From Thermophilibacter provencensis (GTDB lineage: Bacteria > Actinomycetota > Coriobacteriia > Coriobacteriales > Atopobiaceae), in the NCBI RefSeq assembly GCF_030372065.1, contig NZ_JAUDEA010000016.1, forward strand, positions 1 through 42,934: a stretch of DNA of 42,934 nucleotides, written 5' to 3'. Of the stretch, positions 16,361 through 24,027 are shown in pieces. The notes under the pieces were generated by a model. The model searched no databases, was not told the DNA's origin, and saw only the letters and a program-made list of their open reading frames with translations. The position numbers were made by a program, and so were the translations under genes. Every line of letters begins with the position of its first letter. The stretch's first letter is position 1.

Positions 16361-16416
16361 GGCTCTTCTCGGCGAGCAGCTCATGTGCGTAATGACAAGT
16401 TGGGGTCTTTTGTGCG

Positions 16417-17091
16417 CTACTCGGCCGGCTCCTCAGCAGGCGCCTCGGCGCCCTCGTCCACGGGAGCGAGCCCGGCGATGACGTTGGAACCGCCATAGAG
16501 AGCCGAGAAGAACTCCTCGCTGCCGGAAACGTTGGCAGCCCAGCCGTCATCGCCCTTCGTGAGCGCAAGGGAGACCGTCGTCGTGACGGGGTTCTCGTTG
16601 GCATCAAGGTGCGCGTAGACCAGGTCAACAAGGTGCGAGAAGAGCGCGGCCTTGCCACCCTGCGCATAGGTGTCCTCGGAATCCTGCGTCTCAGTGAACG
16701 CGGTGAAGTCGGCGCCCGCGGCATCAAGCGCAGCAGAGAGGCTCGTGTTGGTAACCGTCACGTCCACGGTGGCGGAATCACCGTCAACGCTCGCCTCGCC
16801 AAGCTCATACGAGAAGTTCTTGAAGCAGTGACGGTGCCAGTCGTCCGCAATGACGCCGTACTTCTCGAGGACCTCCATCGTGGCCGCGTCGCCAAAGTCC
16901 GCAGCGGGCCAGGCCGGGTCCTCGGGCTCCTCGCCGTCCTCGTTGGGAACGGGGACAACATAGCTCTCGAGCAGGGCGCTGGCCGCGTCCTTTACCTGAT
17001 CAGTCTCGGACTTGCACGCCGTTGTCCCAAAGCCAACGAACATGGCCAGGGCACCCGCGGCAACAAGGCGAAGAAAGTCACGTCGAAGCAT
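16417..17091 (-). CDS. Putative lipoprotein of unknown function
   Basis: A 224-residue secreted lipoprotein. The signal MLRRDFLRLVAAGALAMFVG ends in a lipobox-like GTTAC with Cys26. The mature part resembles the loosely defined DUF5105-like lipoproteins (a VDVTVTNTSLSAAL strand region, an Ala/Asp-rich helix, and an acidic C-terminus EAPAEEPAE), but I cannot assign a function. The ATG at 17091 starts the signal peptide. A GTG 6 codons upstream is possible, but its codons form the likely GGGGGAG ribosome-binding site. It converges on folA with 56 bp between stops. Confidence 0.8.
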   Translation of the reverse strand: MLRRDFLRLVAAGALAMFVGFGTTACKSETDQVKDAASALLESYVVPVPNEDGEEPEDPAWPAADFGDAATMEVLEKYGVIADDWHRHCFKNFSYELGEASVDGDSATVDVTVTNTSLSAALDAAGADFTAFTETQDSEDTYAQGGKAALFSHLVDLVYAHLDANENPVTTTVSLALTKGDDGWAANVSGSEEFFSALYGGSNVIAGLAPVDEGAEAPAEEPAE

Positions 17092-17144
17092 CACAACACA
17101 CTCCCCCACTCGATTTCACGCAGACAAGCTTACCGCATTCATCA

Positions 17145-17203
17145 TGACAGTGGGCTCTGACGCCACAGTCACAACGTGACACTGACGTCAGAGCCCACTG
17201 TCA
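17145..17203. repeat. GTGACACTG-type palindrome with perfect 18-bp arms
   Basis: TGACAGTGGGCTCTGACG (17145-17162) and its exact reverse complement (17186-17203) flank a 23-nt loop that holds a further inner pair (AGTCAC and GTGAC). The segment GTGACACTG, ACGTCAGAG, ACTGTCAC is similar to 25301-25329. It lies between the lipoprotein gene's start and the adhE operon terminator. Confidence 0.75.
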
Positions 17204-17216
17204 CGCCGTCATGAAA

Positions 17217-17248
17217 GGACCCGCCAGCCGCAGGGGGCTGACGGGTCC
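17217..17248 (-). terminator. Terminator of the adhE-kinase operon
   Basis: GGACCCGCCAGCC (17217-17229) pairs with GGCTGACGGGTCC (17236-17248) with one G-T wobble and a 6-nt loop. On the minus strand the stem is followed by TTTCAT. It lies 22 bp after the kinase stop codon. Confidence 0.65.
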
Positions 17249-17270
17249 CAGGGTGACTATCCGTGAGGGG

Positions 17271-18044
17271 CTAGTCGATGTCGAGCGCGGCGTCGACCTG
17301 GCTGCGGAGGAACTCCTCGGCGTCCTTGCGGCCGCGGGAGAGCTCGGCGGCGGCCATGACGGGCACCCAGTAGTGCACCTTCTGCTTGGCGACGTCAGCC
17401 TTCTTGGAGAAGGCCTCGAGGTACGCCTCGGCGTGGCCGGGGTGATACATCTTGAAGAGGATGTAGGTCATCGCGGCGTCGGCCTCGGGGAGGCCACGGG
17501 TGACGTGGGCCCAGTCGCAGGCGTAGAGCGTGCCGTCCTCGGTCACGATGACGTTGGAGGGGTTGAAGTCGCAGTGGCAGATGGCACGGCCGGAGCCCAT
17601 GCGATCGGCACGCATCTGGAGGTCGTAGCGCACGGACGGGTCAAGCTCCTTGACCTTGCCCACCATGCCGGCGATCTTGGTCTTCTGGTCCTTGAGGAGC
17701 TCGGGAGCGGGTGTGTTCTGGATCTCGATCTGGAAGTCCACGAACTGCTCGAGGAGCTTGTCGTACTCGTCGGTGCCCTCGGCGGCGTCCATGAGGGAGC
17801 GCATCGTGACGCCCTCGACGTACTCGGTGGCCAGGGCCCAGGAGCCGTCGGCAACCTGGGAGACCTCGAGGATCTTGGGGACGCGCACGCCGGCCTCGAT
17901 GACACGGGCGATGTTCAGGGCCTCGTTGAAGATGTCAGAGGCCGGCTTCTCGGCCTTGAACACCTTGACGATGCGGTCGCCATCGACGTAGACGGCCTTG
18001 TTGTGGCGCTCGACGATGACCTTCTTGCTGTCAGAGAGTTCCAT
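17271..18044 (-). CDS. APH-fold phosphotransferase (aminoglycoside/choline kinase-like)
   Basis: A 257-residue protein with the protein-kinase-like fold of the APH family. The catalytic loop HCDFNPSNVIV (His157, Asp159, Asn164) is Brenner's motif, and the metal-binding Asp177 lies in ACDWAHV. The N-terminal VYVDGDRIVKVFK carries the ATP-binding lysine. It does not look like a specific resistance enzyme; the closest match by pattern is the TIGR02172-type putative phosphotransferases. It lies 39 bp after adhE and shares its terminator, so it is expressed with alcohol fermentation. The substrate is unknown. Confidence 0.85.
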   Translation of the reverse strand: MELSDSKKVIVERHNKAVYVDGDRIVKVFKAEKPASDIFNEALNIARVIEAGVRVPKILEVSQVADGSWALATEYVEGVTMRSLMDAAEGTDEYDKLLEQFVDFQIEIQNTPAPELLKDQKTKIAGMVGKVKELDPSVRYDLQMRADRMGSGRAICHCDFNPSNVIVTEDGTLYACDWAHVTRGLPEADAAMTYILFKMYHPGHAEAYLEAFSKKADVAKQKVHYWVPVMAAAELSRGRKDAEEFLRSQVDAALDID

Positions 18045-18083
18045 TGCTGCCTCCTTCTGGGCAACGAGAAGAACGTGTGCGGA

Positions 18084-20705
18084 CTAGTCCTCGTAGGAGC
18101 TGGGCTCGCGGCCGTAGAAGGCGTCGAGGTAGAGCTCCTTGATCTCGGACACGAGCGGGTAGCGCGGGTTGGCGCCGGTGCACTGGTCGTTGAACGCGTT
18201 CTCGGACATCTCGTCGATCGTGGCGAGGAAGTCCTCCTCGGTGACGCCAAAGCCGGCGATGGTCTCGGGGACGCCCACGTGAGCCTTGAGCTCCTCGATG
18301 CGGGCGATGAAGTTCTCGAAGACCTCCTTGTCGTCCTTGCCCTGGATGCCGCAGAAGCGACCGGCCTCGGCGTAGCGCGCGAGGGTCTTGGGGTGATCAT
18401 ACTGCGGGAAGGTGCCCATCTTCACCGGGCGCTCAGCGGCGTTGTAGCGCATGACGCGGGTGAGGATGACGGCGTTGGCCAGGCCGTGGGCGATGTGGTG
18501 ATAGGCGCCGAGCTTGTGGGCCATGGAGTGGTTCACGCCGAGGAAGGCGTTGGCAAAGGCCATGCCGGCGAGGCAGGACGCGTTGGCCATGTGGTCACGG
18601 GCCTCGACGTCGGTGCCGTCGTCATAGGCGCGCTCGAGGTAGTTGAGGACGAGCTTCATGGCGCGAAGCGCGAGGCCGTCGGTGTAGTCGGACGCCATGA
18701 TGGAGACGTAGGCCTCGAGGGCGTGGGTGAGGACGTCGACGCCGGAGGCGGCGGTCAGGCCCTTGGGCTGGGTCATCATGTTGTCGGTATCGACGATGGC
18801 CATGTTGGGCAGGAGCTGGTAGTCAGCGATCGGCCACTTGGTGCCGGTGTTGGCGTCGGTGATGATCGAGAACGGCGTCACCTCGGAGCCCGTGCCGGAG
18901 GAGGTGGGGATGGCCACGAAGAAGGCCTTCTCGCCCATCTCGGGGAAGGTGTAGATGCGCTTGCGGATGTCCATGAAGTCCATGGCCATGTCCTCGAACT
19001 TGGCCTCGGGGTGCTCGTACATCATCCACATGATCTTGCCGGCGTCCATGGCGGAGCCGCCGCCGATGGCGATGATGCAGTCGGGCTCGAAGGCCTTGAC
19101 CTGCTCGAGGCCGCGCTCGCAGTCCTGGAGCTTGGGGTCAGGCGAGATGGACCAGAAGCTGGAGTAGACGATGCCCTGCTCGTCGAGGGACTCCTCGATC
19201 TTCTTGGTGAAGCCGCTCTTGTAGAGGAAGGAGTCGGTGACGATGAAGGCGCGCTTCTTGCCGTAGACCTCGGAGAGCTCGCGCAGGGCCACGGGCATGC
19301 AGCCCTTCTTGAAGAAGACCTTCTCGGGGACACGGAACCACAGCATGTTCTCACGCCTCTCTGCGACGGACTTGATGTTGAGCAGGTGCTGGGGGCCAAC
19401 GTTGCCGGAGACGGAGTTGCCGCCCCAGGAGCCGCAGCCGAGCGTCAGCGACGGCGCCATCTTGAAGTTGTAGATGTCGCCGATGCCGCCCTGGGCGGCC
19501 GGGGTGTTGATGAGGATGCGGCAGGTCTTCATGCGCTTGGCGTGCTCGGCCATCTTCTCGGTCTCGCGCGTGTCGATGAAGAGCGAGCTCGTGTGACCGT
19601 AGCCGCCGTCGGCGATGAGGCGCTCGGCCTTGGAGAGGGCGTCCTCCCAGTCCTTGGCGCGGTACATGCCGAGGATGGTGGTCAGCTTCTCGTGCGCCCA
19701 CGGCTCGGAGGGCTCAACGGACTCGACCTCGCCGATGAGGACCTTGGTGCTCTCGGGGACGGTCACGCCGGCGGCAGCGGCGATCTTGGGAGCGGGCTGG
19801 CCGACCATCTTGGCGTTGACGCCGCCGTTGACGATGACGGTGTTGCCGACCTTGGCGATCTCCTCGCCCTGGAGGAAGTAGCAGCCGCGCTTCTGGAACT
19901 CGGCCTTGACCTTGTCATAGATCTTGTCGAGGACGATCACGTTCTGCTCGGTGGCGCAGATCATGCCGTTGTCGAAGGTCTTGGAGTGGATGATGGAGTT
20001 GACGGAGAGCTCCACGTCGGCAGTGTCGTCGATGATGGCGGGGTTGTTGCCCGGGCCAACGCCGAGGGCGGGCTTGCCGGAGGAGTACGCGGCGTTGACC
20101 ATGCCCGGGCCACCGGTGGCCAGGATGATGTCAGCGGAGCGCATGAGCTCGGCGGTCATGTCGAGGGACGGGACGTCGATCCAGTCGATGATGCCCTTGG
20201 GGCAGCCGGCGGCCTCGGCGGCGTCGCGCACGATGCGGGCGGCCTCGGCGGTGCAGGCCTTGGCGCGGGGGTGCGGCGAGATGAGGATGGCGTTGCGGGT
20301 CTTCAGGCAGATGAGCGTCTTGAAGATGGCCGTGGAGGTGGGGTTGGTCGTCGGGATGACGGCGGCAACCAGGCCGATGGGCTCGGCGATCTGCTTGTAG
20401 CCGAAGGCCTTGTCGTCGGAGATGACGTCGCAGGTCTTCATGTCCTTGTACTTGTTGTAGATGTACTCGGAGGCGTAGTGGTTCTTGATGACCTTGTCCT
20501 CCATGATGCCGTAGCCGGTCTCCTCGACGGCCATCTTGGCCAGCGGGATGCGGGCCTTGTTGGCGGCCATCGCCGCCGCGTAGAAGATCTTGTCCACCTG
20601 CTCCTGGGTGAACTTAGCGAACTCGGCCTGCGCGGCACGCATCTCCTTGATGCGGGCTTGCAGCGCCTCGACGCTGTCAATCGTGGTCGTAACGTTGTCT
20701 GCCAT
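18084..20705 (-). CDS. adhE: Bifunctional acetaldehyde-CoA/alcohol dehydrogenase
   Basis: An 873-residue fusion that reduces acetyl-CoA to acetaldehyde and then ethanol, regenerating two NAD+. The N-terminal half is a CoA-acylating aldehyde dehydrogenase, with nucleophilic Cys in FDNGMICATEQNV near residue 250. The C-terminal half (from about 455) is an iron-dependent alcohol dehydrogenase with AIGGGSAMDAGK, TSSGTGSEVTPF and the iron-binding histidines in GVNHSMAHKLGAYHHIAHG. Length matches full AdhE, which forms spirosomes. The ribosome-binding site AGGAGG is strong. An extended -10 box (TGCTATACT) lies about 110 bp upstream on the minus strand. Confidence 0.98.
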   Translation of the reverse strand: MADNVTTTIDSVEALQARIKEMRAAQAEFAKFTQEQVDKIFYAAAMAANKARIPLAKMAVEETGYGIMEDKVIKNHYASEYIYNKYKDMKTCDVISDDKAFGYKQIAEPIGLVAAVIPTTNPTSTAIFKTLICLKTRNAILISPHPRAKACTAEAARIVRDAAEAAGCPKGIIDWIDVPSLDMTAELMRSADIILATGGPGMVNAAYSSGKPALGVGPGNNPAIIDDTADVELSVNSIIHSKTFDNGMICATEQNVIVLDKIYDKVKAEFQKRGCYFLQGEEIAKVGNTVIVNGGVNAKMVGQPAPKIAAAAGVTVPESTKVLIGEVESVEPSEPWAHEKLTTILGMYRAKDWEDALSKAERLIADGGYGHTSSLFIDTRETEKMAEHAKRMKTCRILINTPAAQGGIGDIYNFKMAPSLTLGCGSWGGNSVSGNVGPQHLLNIKSVAERRENMLWFRVPEKVFFKKGCMPVALRELSEVYGKKRAFIVTDSFLYKSGFTKKIEESLDEQGIVYSSFWSISPDPKLQDCERGLEQVKAFEPDCIIAIGGGSAMDAGKIMWMMYEHPEAKFEDMAMDFMDIRKRIYTFPEMGEKAFFVAIPTSSGTGSEVTPFSIITDANTGTKWPIADYQLLPNMAIVDTDNMMTQPKGLTAASGVDVLTHALEAYVSIMASDYTDGLALRAMKLVLNYLERAYDDGTDVEARDHMANASCLAGMAFANAFLGVNHSMAHKLGAYHHIAHGLANAVILTRVMRYNAAERPVKMGTFPQYDHPKTLARYAEAGRFCGIQGKDDKEVFENFIARIEELKAHVGVPETIAGFGVTEEDFLATIDEMSENAFNDQCTGANPRYPLVSEIKELYLDAFYGREPSSYED

Positions 20706-20811
20706 GCGTTCCTCCTATTTCTCGGACCGCGCGGGCGACGCATCGCAAACGCGGTCGTACAAAGGACAGGATAGTGATGGGTGATGCTGACGCAACGAGC
20801 CATTCTGCTGA

Positions 20812-20817
20812 AGTATA
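20812..20817 (-). promoter_or_regulatory. Extended -10 promoter of adhE
   Basis: On the minus strand ATGCTATACTTC contains TGC-TATACT, an extended -10. Transcription from here would give a leader of about 100 nt before the adhE ATG. A second, weaker candidate (TTGCGT, 16 bp, TATCCT) lies closer to the gene. Confidence 0.4.
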
Positions 20818-20866
20818 GCATTTCGGCGGCCGCGCTCGCCGTGCGGCGGCGAGCGCGGAAATTACT

Positions 20867-20909
20867 TGCCTAAATGGGGACTGAAATGGGGACTGTCCCC
20901 TTTTAGGCA
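20867..20909 (-). terminator. Hairpin spanning the stop codon of the PTS gene, with GGGGACAGTCCCC
   Basis: TGCCTAAATGGGGAC (20867-20881) pairs with GTCCCCTTTTAGGCA (20895-20909) with one mismatch. The minus-strand stop codon TAA (20903-20905) lies inside the stem, and the last codon of the PTS protein is part of it. Within it, GGGGAC (or its complement) occurs three times. It is probably an inserted REP-like unit serving as terminator; no clear T-run follows. Confidence 0.6.
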
Positions 20910-22771
20910 TCCTTGCCGGAGAGGACGCGCACGACCCAGTCCTTGTCGGTGGTCGTCTTCATCTTCTCAAGGACGGCCTCGTCCTCCAGGATGCGGCAGA
21001 TGTTGGCGAGGACCTCCAGGTGCTCCTCTCCCCTGCCCGCAATGCCAAAGACGAGGTTGGCGCGCTCGCCGTCAAAGTCCACGCCCTCGGGGTACTGCTG
21101 CAGCACCACGCCGGTCTTCTCGACGGCCTCCTTGGCCTCGTTGGTGCCGTGCGGGATGGCGATGCCCATGCCGATGTAGACGCTCGTGAGCCGGTCGCGC
21201 TCCACCATGGCGTCGATGTAGGGCTCGCTCACGCAGCCGCGCTTGACGAGAAGGGCGCCGGAGTCGCGGATGCACTGCTCGCGTCCCACGGGCGCAAGGC
21301 CGAGCTGAATGTCGTCGGCAGTGATCGTGAGGCTGGGACGATCCTCCGCCACGGGCTCGGGCGCCGGGGCGGGCGTGGTCTCGATGAGCTCGGCGGCGTG
21401 GCTGAGCTGCGTGAGCGCCTTGTAGAGAGAGTCGAGGGCCGGGTCGTCGAGGAAGTTGTCGATGGTGACGATCTGCGCCGAGGGCGCGCTCTTGCGGGCG
21501 CGCTCGGAGAGAACGCGCTGGCAGACCACGATGTTCGCGTCCGCAGGCACCGTGTCCACGCTCGAGTGCTCAACGGTGAGGTCCGGGCGCTCGGCCTTGA
21601 TGCGGTTGCGGAAGCGCGTGGCGCCCATGGCGGAGGAGCCCATGCCGGCGTCGCAGGCAAAGACGATCTTGCCGCCCTCGGTGTCGGAGATGACGGCTGC
21701 CTCGGCGGTGCCCTTCATCTCGCGCATCTGCTGGCTCGCCTGGTCGATGTCGGCCACCTGCATGGAGCGGACGAGCGGCACGGCAATGGCAAACGACACG
21801 CCCGCGGCAATGAGCACGCCGATGAGGTTGGTGAGAATCATGTCAGAGGGCGACATCGAGAGGAACGCGATGATCGAGCCCGGGGACGCGGCCGAGGTGA
21901 GGCCCGCACCGGTGAGGCTGAACCACGCGATGGCCGCCATGTTGCCCACGATGGGGGCAATGATGACCTTGGGGTTCATGAGCACGTAGGGGAAGTAGAT
22001 CTCATGGATACCGCCAAAGAAGTGAATGATGATGGCGCCGGGGGCGGACTGGCGGGTCTTGGCGTCCCTGCAGAAGAAGCAGTACGCGAGAAGGACGCCC
22101 ACGCCGGGGCCGGGGTTGGCCTCGAGCATGTACATGATGGAGCGGCCCGTCTCCTCGGCCTGAGCGATGCCGATGGGCGTGAAGATGCCGTGGTTGAGCG
22201 CGTTGTTGAGGAAGAGCACCTTGGCTGGCTCGATGAAGATGGCCAGAAGCGGCATGAGACTGTACTGGACGAGAATCTGCACGCCGCCCATGAGCACGGC
22301 GAGGATGGTGGTCATGACGGGGCCGATGACCACGTAGCCGAGCATCGCGAGTAGCATGCCGAGGATGCCCACGGAGAAGTTGTCAATCAGCATCTCAAAG
22401 CCGGCCGGCGTCCTGCCCTCCATGAGGCGGTCGAACATCTTGATGACCCAGCCCGCAAACGGGCCCATGGCCATGGCGCCCATGAGCATCGTGGTATCGG
22501 GCGCGCCCGCGATGCAGCCAACGACGGCAATGGCGCCGGCAATGCGACCGCGGTCGCCGCCCGTGAGGTAGCCGCCCTGGGCGGCGATGAGGATCGGGAT
22601 GAGGTAGCTCAGCATGGGGCCGGTGATGCTCGCGAACTGCTCGTTGGGAAGCCAGCCCGTCTCGATGAAGAGCGCGGTCAGAAAGCCCCAGGCGATGAAC
22701 GCACCGATGTTGGGCATGACCATGCCGCTCAGGAACTTGCCAAACTTAGAGAGACCCTCGCGCACTGACAT
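20903..22771 (-). CDS. PTS transporter EIICBA, mannitol-type fusion
   Basis: A 622-residue membrane permease that imports and phosphorylates a hexitol or related sugar. Domains in order: EIIC (1 to about 335, with GGIHEIYFPY at 253-262), EIIB (about 366-455, phosphocysteine Cys373 in FACDAGMGSSAMG), an Ala/Pro/Glu linker (about 464-478) and EIIA (about 480-622, active His541 in IPHGT). The order and EIIC sequence match MtlA. Its partners are a PfkB kinase and an L-sorbose-1-phosphate reductase-like enzyme, with no mannitol-1-phosphate dehydrogenase, so the substrate may not be mannitol. Start ATG follows AAAGGAGGG. Divergent from the kinase gene, sharing operator-like repeats. Confidence 0.93.
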   Translation of the reverse strand: MSVREGLSKFGKFLSGMVMPNIGAFIAWGFLTALFIETGWLPNEQFASITGPMLSYLIPILIAAQGGYLTGGDRGRIAGAIAVVGCIAGAPDTTMLMGAMAMGPFAGWVIKMFDRLMEGRTPAGFEMLIDNFSVGILGMLLAMLGYVVIGPVMTTILAVLMGGVQILVQYSLMPLLAIFIEPAKVLFLNNALNHGIFTPIGIAQAEETGRSIMYMLEANPGPGVGVLLAYCFFCRDAKTRQSAPGAIIIHFFGGIHEIYFPYVLMNPKVIIAPIVGNMAAIAWFSLTGAGLTSAASPGSIIAFLSMSPSDMILTNLIGVLIAAGVSFAIAVPLVRSMQVADIDQASQQMREMKGTAEAAVISDTEGGKIVFACDAGMGSSAMGATRFRNRIKAERPDLTVEHSSVDTVPADANIVVCQRVLSERARKSAPSAQIVTIDNFLDDPALDSLYKALTQLSHAAELIETTPAPAPEPVAEDRPSLTITADDIQLGLAPVGREQCIRDSGALLVKRGCVSEPYIDAMVERDRLTSVYIGMGIAIPHGTNEAKEAVEKTGVVLQQYPEGVDFDGERANLVFGIAGRGEEHLEVLANICRILEDEAVLEKMKTTTDKDWVVRVLSGKDA

Positions 22772-22835
22772 TGGTCCCTCCTTTCCAAGGCCCGCGCACG
22801 GACCCGACGCGTTGAATAGTGTGGGCGAGCGCCCA

Positions 22836-23015
22836 TGACTTTTGTTTCAACGACTTGAATAGTACGCTTTCATTTCGACAGGATTGTAAACAACGGAATT
22901 TTGCCGCCAAACGGCTGAATATTGGCGATAAACGGTGATATTTCGGCTCTTTTCACTTTTGGTTTGACAGAATTGAGACTGTTGTTATGATGACACTTGA
23001 CTTTTGTTTCGACAG
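22836..23015. promoter_or_regulatory. Operator-like repeats between PTS and kinase genes
   Basis: Four related same-strand words occur: TTTTGTTTCAACGA (about 22840-22853), TTTCATTTCGACAG (about 22868-22881), TTTTGGTTTGACAG (about 22957-22970) and TTTTGTTTCGACAG (about 23002-23015). The longer GACTTTTGTTTC is shared by the first and last. The third overlaps the -35 box of the kinase promoter and the fourth covers its transcription start. They are probably binding sites for the DeoR regulator encoded at 25495. The region is also noticeably AT-rich. Confidence 0.6.
22964..22991 (+). promoter_or_regulatory. Sigma-70 promoter of the kinase-dehydrogenase-regulator operon
   Basis: TTGACA (22964-22969), a 16-bp spacer and TATGAT (22986-22991) form a near-consensus promoter. 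It lies 53 bp ahead of the PfkB gene start, with operator-like repeats overlapping both ends. Confidence 0.75.
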
Positions 23016-23044
23016 TTTCAACCAACAAATCGAAGGGAGGGGCC

Positions 23045-23974
23045 ATGATCTACACCGTCACGCTCAACCCGGCGCTCGACAAGACCGCAACGGTCGAGGG
23101 GCTCACCGTGGACGAGGTCAACCGCATCACGGAGGTGCGCGAGGACCCGGGCGGCAAGGGCATCAACGTCTCGAAGGTGATCGCAAAGCTCGGAGGGACG
23201 AGCCGCGCGCTCGCGCTTCTCGGCGGATCTGTTGGGGAGAAGATCCGCGCCATGCTCTCCGAGGAGGGCATCGACGTCTGGGCCTTCGAGGCCGAGGGCG
23301 AGACGCGCACCAACCTCAAGGTCGTTGACCCCAAGCTCGGGACGAACACCGACATCAACGAGCCTGGCCCCACCGCCTCCATCGCAACGCTCGACACCAT
23401 GCTCGCCGCGCTTACGAGCGCCATCAGCTGCGGCGACATCGTGGTGCTCTCGGGAAGCCTGCCCAAGGGAGCGCCCGTTGCCACCTATGCGGCATGGGTG
23501 CGCGCATGCGGGTCAGCGGGCGCGAAGGTCTTTCTCGACGCAGACGGCGCCGCGCTCTCGCACGGTCTTGGGGCACGCCCCTATCTCGTCAAGCCCAACG
23601 ATGCCGAGCTCTCCCGCCTCTGCGGGCGCGAGCTCGCCGACGCGGCGCAGATTGCCGAGGAGGCAATCCGGCTCGTCAACGGCGGCATCGGGCGCGTCGT
23701 GGTCTCCATGGGCGGCGCGGGGGCAATTCTCGCCGACGAGAGCCACGTGCTTCTCGCCCGCTCTCCCAAGGTGAGCGTGGGCTCCACCGTGGGGGCCGGC
23801 GACTCCGTTGTGGCAGCGCTCGCCTACGCGGAGGAGCGCGGCATGAGCCTCGAGGACGCGGCGCGCCTTGCCATGGCCACGGGGGCGGCAAACGTCATGC
23901 AGTCCGGCACCCAGGCAGCCGAGCGAGCGCTGGTCGACGAGCTTCTGGACCGAGTGACCATCGAGCCCCTCTAG
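23045..23974 (+). CDS. PfkB family hexose-phosphate kinase (1-phosphofructokinase type)
   Basis: A 309-residue ribokinase-fold enzyme, best matched to 1-phosphofructokinase or tagatose-6-phosphate kinase. The N-terminal signature is MIYTVTLNPALDKT with GGKGINVSKV (36-45). The C-terminal signature VGAGDSVVAALAYA carries catalytic Asp253. GAAGGGAGG precedes the ATG at 23045. It would feed the phosphorylated ketose from the PTS into glycolysis as a bisphosphate. First gene of a plus-strand operon with the dehydrogenase and DeoR genes. Confidence 0.9.
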   Translation: MIYTVTLNPALDKTATVEGLTVDEVNRITEVREDPGGKGINVSKVIAKLGGTSRALALLGGSVGEKIRAMLSEEGIDVWAFEAEGETRTNLKVVDPKLGTNTDINEPGPTASIATLDTMLAALTSAISCGDIVVLSGSLPKGAPVATYAAWVRACGSAGAKVFLDADGAALSHGLGARPYLVKPNDAELSRLCGRELADAAQIAEEAIRLVNGGIGRVVVSMGGAGAILADESHVLLARSPKVSVGSTVGAGDSVVAALAYAEERGMSLEDAARLAMATGAANVMQSGTQAAERALVDELLDRVTIEPL

Positions 23975-23980
23975 AAAACC

Positions 23981-24007
23981 TGACAAACAACCCTGTCACT
24001 TTTGTCA
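23981..24007. repeat. TGACA-family short hairpin
   Basis: TGACAAA (23981-23987) and TTTGTCA (24001-24007) form a perfect 7-bp stem around CAACCCTGTCACT. The sequence CCCTGTCACTTTTGTCA is the same unit seen at 35859-35918 and in the two long hairpins. It sits between the kinase and dehydrogenase genes, ahead of the latter's AAAGGAACC ribosome-binding site. Confidence 0.6.
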
Positions 24008-24027
24008 TCACGTTGAAAGGAACCATC

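Noticed and set aside
17271..18044. Antibiotic resistance gene (aminoglycoside phosphotransferase)
   Set aside because: Only the general APH fold and Brenner motif are visible, and it is embedded in a fermentation operon with no mobile context.
17211..20774. A 1187-codon open frame on the plus strand
   Set aside because: It is antisense to adhE and the kinase gene, and its His/Val/Leu/Gly/Asp-rich composition is typical of a shadow frame in GC-rich DNA. AdhE is unmistakable on the other strand.
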